Source: Verrucomicrobiota bacterium (GTDB lineage: Bacteria > Verrucomicrobiota > Verrucomicrobiia > Verrucomicrobiales > Verrucomicrobiaceae). Taken from it: a DNA stretch of 5,710 nt. A program made the position numbers and the translations under genes. The notes under the pieces are model-generated. The model was not told the origin of the DNA. It ran no database searches and was given only the letters and a program-made list of their open reading frames with translations. Below, piece after piece: positions 1 to 5,710 of this stretch; the stretch's first letter is position 1, and each line of letters begins with the position of its first letter. The stretch is taken from assembly GCA_023428335.1 (NCBI GenBank), contig JAEYYS010000073.1, positions 1 through 5,710 of the forward strand. The letters run 5' to 3'.

Positions 1-383
1 GCCTCAACAAGAGCGCCAAGAAACAGAGCGGCGGCGAAAACCAGGCGCCGTTCTTCGTCGCCACCCTCGCCGCCTTCCGCCGCGTCTACGATCTCGGCCG
101 CCGCGACGACGTGCAGAACCTCGGCCTCGTGGTCATGGACGAAGCCTTCTCCAAGCTCAGCGGCGACCGCATCGACGACTGCCTCGCCCTCGCCCGCAAC
201 TTCGGCCTGCAGCTCGTCATGGCCTTCCCCGAGGACCGCCTGCCGACCATGTTCCAGCACGCCGACACGGTCGTGCAATGCCGCGTCGAACGCGGCTACG
301 ACGAGGCCAACGAACAGGTCACCCACATCGAAAACTGGGTCGTCCGCGTCGAAGGCTCCCGCCTGCTCGAACTGGCGGAGTGA
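1..383 (+). CDS. C-terminal end of an SbcC/MukB-like SMC ATPase, probably JetC/MksB of a Wadjet-type system (5' partial)
   Basis: The frame is open from base 3 to the TGA at 381-383 and gives 126 residues; the start lies left of the window. The GTG at 111 falls inside Walker B context and is not a start. Visible ATPase parts are the ABC signature at residues 8-12 (QSGGE, followed by NQAPFF), Walker B at about 40-49 (LGLVVMDEAF, with D46 and catalytic E47) and a D-loop-like SKLS at 50-53. At 70-77 QLVMAFPE replaces the usual switch-histidine segment; MukB has a similar QLIIAAPE stretch there, so this fits the SbcC/MukB Walker B family. In Wadjet systems JetC/MksB is the SMC motor that, with kleisin JetA, JetB and nuclease JetD, recognises and cuts small circular DNA in the cytoplasm. 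Assignment to the SMC/SbcC class is firm. JetC is my best guess, since a stand-alone SbcC-like ATPase cannot be excluded without the N-terminus and neighbours. Third codon positions are almost all G or C. Confidence 0.85.
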   Translation, partial: LNKSAKKQSGGENQAPFFVATLAAFRRVYDLGRRDDVQNLGLVVMDEAFSKLSGDRIDDCLALARNFGLQLVMAFPEDRLPTMFQHADTVVQCRVERGYDEANEQVTHIENWVVRVEGSRLLELAE

Positions 384-396
384 TCGGGGAAAGGTC

Positions 397-423
397 CGCA
401 GATTGCGCAGATGACGCAGATGA
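397..423. repeat. Three tandem 9-bp units, CGCAGATKR
   Basis: Three copies of CGCAGAT begin at 397, 406 and 415, exactly 9 bp apart (CGCAGATTG, CGCAGATGA, CGCAGATGA), starting 13 bp after the upstream stop codon. The block is flanked by a short inverted pair, AGGTCC (392-397) and GGACCT (438-443). Similar 'cgcagat' strings are, from general familiarity, common between genes in Verrucomicrobiota and Planctomycetota; their function is unknown to me. Confidence 0.75.
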
Positions 424-462
424 ACGCTGAAGTCTGGGGACCTGCGCGCAGCGCCTTGGACT

Positions 463-483
463 GCGGCGCCTCTGCGCCGCTTT
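463..483 (+). terminator. Possible Rho-independent terminator of the SMC-like gene
   Basis: A perfect 7-bp GC-only stem, GCGGCGC (463-469) with GCGCCGC (474-480), closes a CTCT loop and is followed by TTT (481-483) and then CGCTC. It lies about 80 bp after the plus-strand stop. The stem is strong but the U-tract is very short, so termination is plausible rather than certain. On the minus strand no T-tract follows, so it would not act for the opposing gene. It may instead be part of a dispersed intergenic repeat. Confidence 0.4.
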
Positions 484-580
484 CGCTCACCCGTGCCGCT
501 CCACCCCACGAGCAGAACCCAAGCCATAGTGAACCGCTAATGAGACGCTGATCCGAAGGATGCCCCCCCGAGCCTGTATT

Positions 581-656
581 GCACCGCAGATCAGGTGGGG
601 CGCAGAGAGGGATTCCGGCACCTTTCAAACCTCTGCGGTTCACCCCTCTGCGGTGC
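581..656. repeat. CTCTGCGGT direct and inverted repeat cluster
   Basis: GCACCGCAGA (581-590) is the exact reverse complement of TCTGCGGTGC (647-656), a 10-bp inverted repeat with a 56-bp interior. Inside it, CCTCTGCGGT occurs at 630-639 and again at 645-654, a 15-bp period. A related CGCAGAGAGG lies at 601-610. The layout could fold into alternative stems or be a degraded copy of a dispersed intergenic element. No protein-coding role is seen. Confidence 0.65.
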
Positions 657-792
657 TCCCTTCTGGATCAAGCGGACAAGGAGTGCCCGCGCTCCCCTCG
701 GCCTCGCAACCGCACCCCCTCTTTTTTCGTCGGCCAGGATCTGTCGAACCGCACGTTCGTGCCACAAAATCCTTGGGAGACGAACTTCAGCC

Positions 793-3700
793 TCAGTCCA
801 CCTCGATTTTCACGATGGCCACGGGGCTCTGCCTGTCGCTGAAGGCCACCAGGCAGACGACCGTGCTGGAACTGTTGAACCCAATCGGATTGCCGGGCAG
901 CTGGATTTGGCTGGCGCTTCCCGCCGTGCTGCCCAGCGCCGTAAAGGACACGACGGTTCTGCCGCCAATCTGATCCCCTTCCCGCAGCAGCAGCCGCAGC
1001 GCGCCGCTGGATTCCATGGCCCACAGACCGATGTCATCGGCTGCACTGACCGCCCCAGGGCTGGTCTTGCGCGGCAGCAGGCGGGCCACAAACAGCGGCC
1101 CCTTCGGTGCGGCATATGCCAGCGATGAGAAGCTCTTGAATGCGGCTCCGCCCGTCTCGGCAGCAACCGAGCCTGCCCGCGCCAGCAGGCTCAGTTCACC
1201 GGCATTTCGCCACCAAAGCCCGGACGCATTCGCTGCGGCAATGCCACGACCCGCGATTTTTGCCTGCACGGCGAAGTTCGATCCTCCGCCCGCCACAGGA
1301 TCCAAGAAGCTGGCGAATGTTCCGCCAATCGTGTCTGGCGCGGCTTCGCCCTTGCTGAGGGCCAGCGAAAGCCCGCCGCTGCCATCGTCCGCAAAAACGC
1401 CGCTGTCGTTGAGCTTCGTCACACCGGGGCCTGCAAGCTTTGCCAGAAAGCTGTAGTTGCTGGCATCGCCCGACCATCCGGGCATGCCGAAATTCAGCCA
1501 GTTCATGCCTTCGGCCACCGGCTCAGACGCCAGGCTGTCGGCGGACTGGCCCGTCATCGCAACCACGCTGAACCCGCTGGCGGCGCTGCCCTCGATGACC
1601 GCTTGGGCTGGCACCCGGTCGGTGAAGGTCACGCGTGCGGCATACATCGCACCCTCAGGCGTTCCGCTTTCGACCAGGGCGCGCGGCTGTCCGCCGGTCC
1701 CCAGCATCGGCATGATGAAGGAAAAGGCTTTCACCACCTTGTTGCCGGAGGCGGTGGCGAGAGTCTGCCCTTCGCGCAGCATCAAAACTCTGGCCTCCTC
1801 GGAATCGCTCCAGATGCCCAGGTCCGACACGGCGCTCACAAGCCCGCGCTTGGCCGCAAGTTTGGCGGCGAAGGCCGTCTCCCCGCCCGCCGTTGCATAA
1901 GACAGCAGAGACGCAAACGACACCCCCTCCGGCTGTGCGGCAGGCGCGCCCGAGAGGCGGTCCGCAAGGGCGTCTCCTGTCGCTGACATGCCAGTCCGGG
2001 CCAGGAGTCGCAGCGCGCCGCCAGCGGTGCCGCGCCACAGGCCGGTCTTGTTGGCACTTTTGACGCCAGCACCCTTGACCGTCGCCAGGAATGCGACCTC
2101 GCCGGCGCTGCCCAGCACGGGGCTTTTGAGGATGGCGAAGGTCAGGCCCGGGAGTGCATCGCCATTGCCATCCGCCACTTCCATGCCGGCGGACGCCACC
2201 AGACCACCGTTGAGGAAGATGCCGCTGCCCTTGCCGCCGGGGCTTGTCCAACTGCCCAAAAAGGCGATGTCACCGCTGTCATTCACCGATGGCGGGCCAA
2301 AGGACGTCCATTTCGCGTCAGCAGGCACTCCGCTGCCTTCCTGTCCCGCGCCGGGCACGAGACCGCCGGCAGCCCACAGAACCTCGGGCGTGATCGGTAC
2401 TGCCGGCGGCAGCACCACAAACGTCTGCGAGACCTCGCTGTAGCTGTCCAGCGAATCATAGATGCGGCCGGTGAGCGTGTAGGTTCCCGGTGTCGCCGGT
2501 GCGTTGAAGTTCACGCTCGCCGCCGTGTCGCGCAACACCTGGTCCGCACCATTGACCTGCACGAGATAGCTCAATGGCGTGTGGTTCTCCTCATCGCTCC
2601 AGCCGCTGAAGGTGGCGGTCAGCGCCGCGCCGGGCCGGATCGCATCGAGTGCGGTCAGCGTCAGCGTGCCGCCGAAAGGGGGTGAGTTCGACGCCGTGGT
2701 AAAGGTCATGTCCGCGCCTGCGACCGTTCCCAGGGCGTTGGTGGCGACGGCCCGGTAATGATACGTGGTGTTTGCCGTGAGACCGGTGATCGCACGGCTC
2801 ACCGGCACGGCCGCCGCGCCTGCCGGCAGCACCTGCGCCGCGGTGGCGGTGCCGTAGCCTGCCGTGGCGCCGTATTCGAAATGCACATTGGCCTCAAGCC
2901 CGCCGGGATTCACCGTCGCATGGAGTGTCGCCGCCGTCTTCGTCAGGCTCGTCGCCGCCTGGGTTGTCACAAGGGGGGCGGAGGTGCCATCATCCGGCAA
3001 AGTGGCGCGGAAGACACCGCTGGCATTGCCATTGTCGGTCACCACGGAGAACACCAACTCGCCATTGTCGCTCAAGACCCGCGGGCGGCCATCTTCGCCA
3101 CCGGAGCCGCTGTCGGGACTCGCAGAGACATTTGAGATGATCTTCATTTCGCCGCCGCCGATGTCCAGCGGGTCGCCAGCTCGCGCGATGAGCTTCAGCA
3201 GCCCGTTCGGCGCGGTCATCCACAGGCCTTGATAGTTTTTTTCCGCCTCGCTGATCCCGGCCCCGGCGACAAAGGAGGAAAAGGCCACCTGCCCTTCCTC
3301 ATTGACCCCGAGCAAGTCGAAGTAAGGCGCGACATACTCCGGGCTGTAGCCGTCAAAGGTCACCCCCGCAGGGCAGCCCGGCGCCTGCTGTCCCTGCAGG
3401 GCGATCAGCTTCAGCGTGCCATCGGGCGATCGCAGCCAGATGCTCTGCTTGAACCCCGAGACAAAGGCCGTGAAGGCAACATAGCCCGTCGAGCTGATCA
3501 TCGGCCCTTTCATTCCAATGCTGGTTGTGCCGGTGAATTGGTCAAAAGTCCGCCCGCTGGCGCTGCCCCCCTCGCGTGCGACGAGCTGGAGCGCACCCGG
3601 CGTCCCAGCAAAGATGGCGGTCTCGTTGGAAAAATTGACACCTGGACCGCGAAGGTGGCTCACGAAGGCCGTCTGCCCAGCGGAGTTCCACCCCAGCGTG

Positions 3701-5710
3701 CTGGTGAAGGCGATTTCGTCCGTATCCAGCGTGCCAAACACGACGCCAGCGGGAAGGCCGGGCGGCTGGTCTCCCTCGGCAAGCACTCGTTGTGCTCCAG
3801 TGCCAGTCACAGTCCACAGTCCCTCATTGTTGTTCAAGTCAATGCCAGCTCCCTGAATGCTGGCGGTTAGGAACATGGTTCCCAGATCATTGAGCACCGG
3901 CCTGCCAAATCCGTCAAACGTGATGCCTGCACCCAGCCCTGGAGCAGGCTGGTCACGCTGTAGCATCAATTGAACTGTGCCAGGTTTCCCGAGATAAAGA
4001 CCCTCCGGCGCGCCGGCCAGGGAAGCAGCAAACAGAGCGGTTCCATCGGCGTTGATAAGCACATCGGCATCAAACCCGTAAAAGGTGGGGCCACCGTTTG
4101 GCGAGGGAGACCCTTCCTGACCCAGGATATCAGACGTGCCCGGTCCGTGGTAGGTGATGCCCGAGTTGGTAGATGGATTCGAGCCAAGCGAAGTTGTCGA
4201 AACCACAGTTTTTCCCGAGTCGCTCAAATTGGCCTTTTGGTGGTTTCCCGTGTAGTGACGCAGGTCGTCCGGCAAGCCGGCAAGAACCGCAGGCGTCCCG
4301 TACACATGGATGCTCGAACCCGCCGCATTGGCCAGCGTTGCTTCCACCAGAACCTCCCCGTTGTCATTCAGCAAGGGGGCTCCGGCGTGGGCGATGAACA
4401 CATTGCCTGGAAGTCCGGCTGCACGGTCGCCAGCAAAAGCGATTCGCTCAATCAGCGGCTGGCCCTGCGCAGCCACGGTCAGCTGGATCTCGCCGCTCGT
4501 CACCGTGCCATCGCTGTTGCTCACTCGCACACGGTAACGTCCGGTTTGTGAGGTCGCGACGTTTGTCAGAGGCAGTGTCGCATCCGTGCCGTTGGCGATG
4601 TTGGCAAACTCCGCATCGACGGGCCCTTTGAACTTCCACTGGTAAGTCAGAGTGCCCACCCCGCTTGCCGTCACCGCAAGATCCACATCCGATCCAGCGC
4701 TGACGTTGCGCACAGGCGACAGCGCGCCGATCACCGGCGGAAAACTCAGCATCGCCGGAACGCTCTCCAGCGGCTCTTGGGAAAAGGCGTTCGTGATGCT
4801 CACCGTGTAGCTGCCGCGGTGCGCCTCGGTCAGATCCGTCAGCTTGAGCGTGTCGCTTGTCTCGTTCAGCAGGATCTGATCATTGTGCTTCCACTGAAAG
4901 GCCATCCCTGTGCGCGTGCCCAACGCTGTCACTTGAAACGTGGCCGAGCCGCCGATCACACCCGTGACACTGGCTGGCTGGCCCTCATCGGGTATGACCG
5001 GCGCGCTATCGTCAAAGCTGGCCAGGTAGTAGGCCTGTTTCTCCGCGCCGAACTCATTTGGCGCAAACTTGACTTTGAAGACAAGGTTCCCAGCCCCGTC
5101 AATGGAGCACTGCAACCCGTCGCCATTCGATGCCGCTGAAATAAGAATGCTGTCATTGGGATAGATGGCATATCGCAGCCCCTCATACCCCCCGATGGCG
5201 AGGGCTGATCCCAGAATCGGAGAGTCCTCGCGGGCGATCATGTGCAAGACTCCCGTTTTGTCAGTGGCGAACAGGGTCAATGCCAGCTCTCCTTGAATGG
5301 AATCCCTGGTGTAAATGAGAAACGCAACCTGCCCGGAATCGCTCAAGACAAACTTGGAAAAGGCTTCGTTTGTGAAAAAGGTGTATTGCAGGTCCCCCTC
5401 ACCACCCGGCGCTTGCGTGCCGGTGCGGGCGATCAGCCGCAACTGTCCGGGTTTGCCCACATAGAGCGCCTGTGATTCCACCCCATCCGCAGTCTCCAGA
5501 AACGCTCTGAACGCCACTTCTCCGGATGCGTTCAGGGTAATTCCCGCAAAATTCGTCCATTGAGTTCCTGTCTCCACCCCCGCAGCCTGCGTGTAAGCAC
5601 GCGCGACCATTTTTAAATCTCCGGGAGTTCCCCAATAAAAGCAATTACTGGACAGAAGCGGGTCAAGAGTAACGGATTCCAGAGCGACGCTTAAAGCCAC
5701 CTGTCCTGCC
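793..5710 (-). CDS. Giant repeat protein with NxxGxxAFxA-like tandem repeats plus Ig-like, Fn3 and PKD/cadherin-like domains (5' partial)
   Basis: The frame is open from the right edge to TGA at 795-793, with a second in-frame TGA two codons on (789-787). The GTG at 5700 is internal, because upstream codons read A-G-Q and complete a repeat motif (AGQVALSVAL); the true start and any signal peptide are outside. Numbering Val at 5700 as residue 1, the order is: repeats about 1-232, Ig-like 1 at 234-319, Ig-like 2 at 321-409, repeats 411-900, Fn3 909-1003, PKD/cadherin-like 1006-1097, repeats 1104-1635. A typical repeat begins with LNxxGxVAFxAxL, then GLW or LYxGxPG, LxLIAR, and GxQAPGxPAGVxF. 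Only four cysteines were noticed, fitting an exported protein. Ig and Fn3 domains of this kind usually mediate adhesion or act as spacers in secreted proteins; the function here is unknown. The C-terminus (VAIVKIEVD) shows no LPXTG, PEP-CTERM-like tail or membrane segment. It probably resembles the 'choice-of-anchor tandem repeat' proteins. No enzyme motif was recognised. Confidence 0.93.
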   Translation of the reverse strand, partial: AGQVALSVALESVTLDPLLSSNCFYWGTPGDLKMVARAYTQAAGVETGTQWTNFAGITLNASGEVAFRAFLETADGVESQALYVGKPGQLRLIARTGTQAPGGEGDLQYTFFTNEAFSKFVLSDSGQVAFLIYTRDSIQGELALTLFATDKTGVLHMIAREDSPILGSALAIGGYEGLRYAIYPNDSILISAASNGDGLQCSIDGAGNLVFKVKFAPNEFGAEKQAYYLASFDDSAPVIPDEGQPASVTGVIGGSATFQVTALGTRTGMAFQWKHNDQILLNETSDTLKLTDLTEAHRGSYTVSITNAFSQEPLESVPAMLSFPPVIGALSPVRNVSAGSDVDLAVTASGVGTLTYQWKFKGPVDAEFANIANGTDATLPLTNVATSQTGRYRVRVSNSDGTVTSGEIQLTVAAQGQPLIERIAFAGDRAAGLPGNVFIAHAGAPLLNDNGEVLVEATLANAAGSSIHVYGTPAVLAGLPDDLRHYTGNHQKANLSDSGKTVVSTTSLGSNPSTNSGITYHGPGTSDILGQEGSPSPNGGPTFYGFDADVLINADGTALFAASLAGAPEGLYLGKPGTVQLMLQRDQPAPGLGAGITFDGFGRPVLNDLGTMFLTASIQGAGIDLNNNEGLWTVTGTGAQRVLAEGDQPPGLPAGVVFGTLDTDEIAFTSTLGWNSAGQTAFVSHLRGPGVNFSNETAIFAGTPGALQLVAREGGSASGRTFDQFTGTTSIGMKGPMISSTGYVAFTAFVSGFKQSIWLRSPDGTLKLIALQGQQAPGCPAGVTFDGYSPEYVAPYFDLLGVNEEGQVAFSSFVAGAGISEAEKNYQGLWMTAPNGLLKLIARAGDPLDIGGGEMKIISNVSASPDSGSGGEDGRPRVLSDNGELVFSVVTDNGNASGVFRATLPDDGTSAPLVTTQAATSLTKTAATLHATVNPGGLEANVHFEYGATAGYGTATAAQVLPAGAAAVPVSRAITGLTANTTYHYRAVATNALGTVAGADMTFTTASNSPPFGGTLTLTALDAIRPGAALTATFSGWSDEENHTPLSYLVQVNGADQVLRDTAASVNFNAPATPGTYTLTGRIYDSLDSYSEVSQTFVVLPPAVPITPEVLWAAGGLVPGAGQEGSGVPADAKWTSFGPPSVNDSGDIAFLGSWTSPGGKGSGIFLNGGLVASAGMEVADGNGDALPGLTFAILKSPVLGSAGEVAFLATVKGAGVKSANKTGLWRGTAGGALRLLARTGMSATGDALADRLSGAPAAQPEGVSFASLLSYATAGGETAFAAKLAAKRGLVSAVSDLGIWSDSEEARVLMLREGQTLATASGNKVVKAFSFIMPMLGTGGQPRALVESGTPEGAMYAARVTFTDRVPAQAVIEGSAASGFSVVAMTGQSADSLASEPVAEGMNWLNFGMPGWSGDASNYSFLAKLAGPGVTKLNDSGVFADDGSGGLSLALSKGEAAPDTIGGTFASFLDPVAGGGSNFAVQAKIAGRGIAAANASGLWWRNAGELSLLARAGSVAAETGGAAFKSFSSLAYAAPKGPLFVARLLPRKTSPGAVSAADDIGLWAMESSGALRLLLREGDQIGGRTVVSFTALGSTAGSASQIQLPGNPIGFNSSSTVVCLVAFSDRQSPVAIVKIEVD
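796..2391 (-). repeat. Protein repeat array 3 (C-terminal, about seven units, diverged)
   Basis: Residues 1104-1635 begin with VNDSGDIAFLGSW and LGSAGEVAFLATV, which keep the NxxGxxAF form. After these come TAGGETAFAAKL, QPRALVESGTPEGAMYAARV, GDASNYSFLAKL, GGGSNFAVQAKI and PKGPLFVARLLP, where the Asn/Gly turn is lost but the AF-A-K-L strand and the following GLW/GVF plus LxLLAR segments remain. Array 3 ends in an incomplete unit, SSSTVVCLVAFSDRQ then PVAIVKIEVD, which is the end of the protein. Confidence 0.75.
2410..2976 (-). other. Fibronectin type III domain followed by a PKD/cadherin-like domain
   Basis: Residues 909-1003 match Fn3: APLVTTQAATSLTKTAATL, then VNPGGLEANVHFEYG, and the diagnostic TGLTANTTYHYRAVATNALG ahead of DMTFTTA. 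The NPGG...VHFEYG...YG form is the bacterial version often found in secreted repeat proteins. Residues 1006-1097 (SPPFGGTLTLTALDAI, FSGWSDEENHTPLSYLVQV, FNAPATPGTYTLTGRIYDS, SQTFVVLPP) resemble a PKD/REJ or cadherin-like beta-sandwich; the D-E-E-N-H-TPLSY string is typical of those linkers. The fold of the second domain is less certain than that of the Fn3. Confidence 0.75.
3001..4470 (-). repeat. Protein repeat array 2 (central, about eight units)
   Basis: Residues 411-900 hold about eight units with starts marked by LNDNGEVLVEA, LSDSGKTVVST, INADGTALFAAS, LNDLGTMFLTAS, WNSAGQTAFVSH, ISSTGYVAFTAF, VNEEGQVAFSSF and LSDNGELVFSVV. Spacing is mostly 55-75 residues. The second half of the unit is clearest here: QPAPGLGAGITFDGF, QPPGLPAGVVFGTL and QQAPGCPAGVTFDGY, following GLW or GLY plus an LxLIAR-type strand. 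The array stops in a half unit (GVFRATLPDDG) before the Fn3 domain. Confidence 0.8.
4474..5001 (-). other. Two consecutive Ig-like domains within the giant protein
   Basis: Domain 1 (about residues 234-319) shows the bacterial Ig-like pattern GGSATFQVTA, then MAFQWKHNDQ, LKLTDLTEAHRGSYTVSITN. Domain 2 (about 321-409) shows AGSDVDLAVTA, LTYQWKFKG, LPLTNVATSQTGRYRVRVSN. The conserved core Trp (QWK) and the Tyr-corner (GxYxVxxxN) are present in both. The disulphide cysteines of animal Ig folds are absent, as is normal for this bacterial type. Such pairs are frequent in large secreted proteins of Verrucomicrobiota. Here they separate repeat arrays 1 and 2. Confidence 0.85.
5005..5710 (-). repeat. 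Protein repeat array 1 (N-terminal part, enters from beyond the edge)
   Basis: Within the giant protein, about four units are visible. They are marked by AGQVALSVAL at the edge, LNASGEVAFRAF (residues 56-67), LSDSGQVAFLIY (119-130) and the weaker DGAGNLVFKVKF (201-212). Between them lie GTPGDLKMVAR, GKPGQLRLIAR and TGVLHMIAR, the recurring glycine turn plus beta-strand segment. The third and fourth units are diverged, the fourth ending in the aspartate-rich SFDDSAPVIPDEG that leads into the Ig domain. Further units probably lie right of the window. Confidence 0.75.

Larger units (their letters stand above)
384..792. other. Convergent intergenic spacer, repeat-rich, no gene
   Basis: This 409-bp stretch separates the stop codons of two convergent genes. 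Small open frames cross it on both strands, but none has a plausible ribosome-binding site, a recognisable product, or independence from the flanking genes. It contains the tandem 9-mers, the GC hairpin and the CTCTGCGGT repeats listed separately. It also has a run of seven C at 563-569 and a T6 tract at 722-727 with no stem in front of it. A short hairpin, CGAAC/GTTCG with a 5-base loop (745-759), lies just past the end of the minus-strand gene but has no T-tract on that strand, so it is a poor terminator candidate. No tRNA or other structured RNA is apparent. Confidence 0.8.

Noticed and set aside
86..268. Minus-strand 60-residue open frame inside the ATPase gene
   Set aside because: It lies wholly opposite the conserved SGGE/Walker B coding sequence and has an Arg/Ser-rich composition typical of a shadow frame in GC-rich DNA.
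296..643. Minus-strand 115-residue frame across the spacer
   Set aside because: It overlaps the 3' end of the ATPase gene and all the spacer repeats, and no product is recognisable.
581..656. CRISPR array
   Set aside because: Repeats are only about 10 bp, unevenly spaced, and there are no spacer-sized unique segments between regular repeats.
720..762. T6 tract (722-727) and GCACG/CGTGC palindrome (751-762) as a terminator
   Set aside because: The T tract has no stem ahead of it on the plus strand. The palindrome has a 2-base loop and no T-tract on the minus strand.
560..1128. Plus-strand frames of 137 and 177 residues starting in the spacer
   Set aside because: They run into the opposite strand of the giant gene, have no recognisable domain and begin in repeat sequence; the proline-, serine- and arginine-rich text is what antisense GC-rich DNA gives.
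1655..2251. Minus-strand 198-residue frame rich in Arg, Gly and Gln
   Set aside because: It is a frame-shifted reading of the repeat protein, whose own frame shows clear domain patterns over the same bases.
3229..3870. Plus-strand 213-residue open frame antisense to repeat array 2
   Set aside because: It is antisense to well-conserved repeat motifs, and no family resemblance or convincing upstream start signal was seen.

Overview
The window shows two convergent protein-coding genes, both cut by the window edges, separated by a 409-bp spacer rich in repeats. The likely source is a GC-rich bacterium of the Verrucomicrobiota (Prosthecobacter/Verrucomicrobium-like). This is inferred from three things: the giant secreted-type protein built of NxxGxxAFxA-like repeats with inserted 'YQWK'-type Ig domains, the GC-rich coding sequence, and intergenic sequence of the 'cgcagat' / 'ctctgcggtg' kind that I associate with that phylum. 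No rRNA or housekeeping marker is present to confirm it.

Region 1 (1-383, + strand) is the last 126 codons of an SbcC/MukB-like SMC-type ATPase. It carries the ABC signature (SGGE), Walker B with its catalytic glutamate (VVMDEAF), and a MukB-like 'AxPE' segment where other ABC ATPases have the switch histidine. The closest fit I recognise is JetC/MksB, the SMC subunit of Wadjet (MksBEF-G) plasmid-defence complexes. Its partners, if present, lie to the left of the window; no jetD follows it.

Region 2 (384-792) has no convincing gene. It holds three tandem 9-bp units, a GC-rich hairpin followed by TTT that could terminate the upstream gene, and a set of direct and inverted CTCTGCGGT repeats.

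Region 3 (793-5710, - strand) is one uninterrupted reading frame of more than 1,638 codons that enters from beyond the right edge. It encodes a very large, cysteine-poor, probably exported repeat protein. Three arrays of about 60-80-residue repeats are separated by a pair of Ig-like domains and by a fibronectin-III domain followed by a cadherin/PKD-like domain. It ends without a recognisable anchor or sorting signal.

The two genes converge tail to tail and nothing suggests that they work together. I found no CRISPR array, tRNA, transposase or integrase. The only lead towards a defence system is the JetC-like tail.
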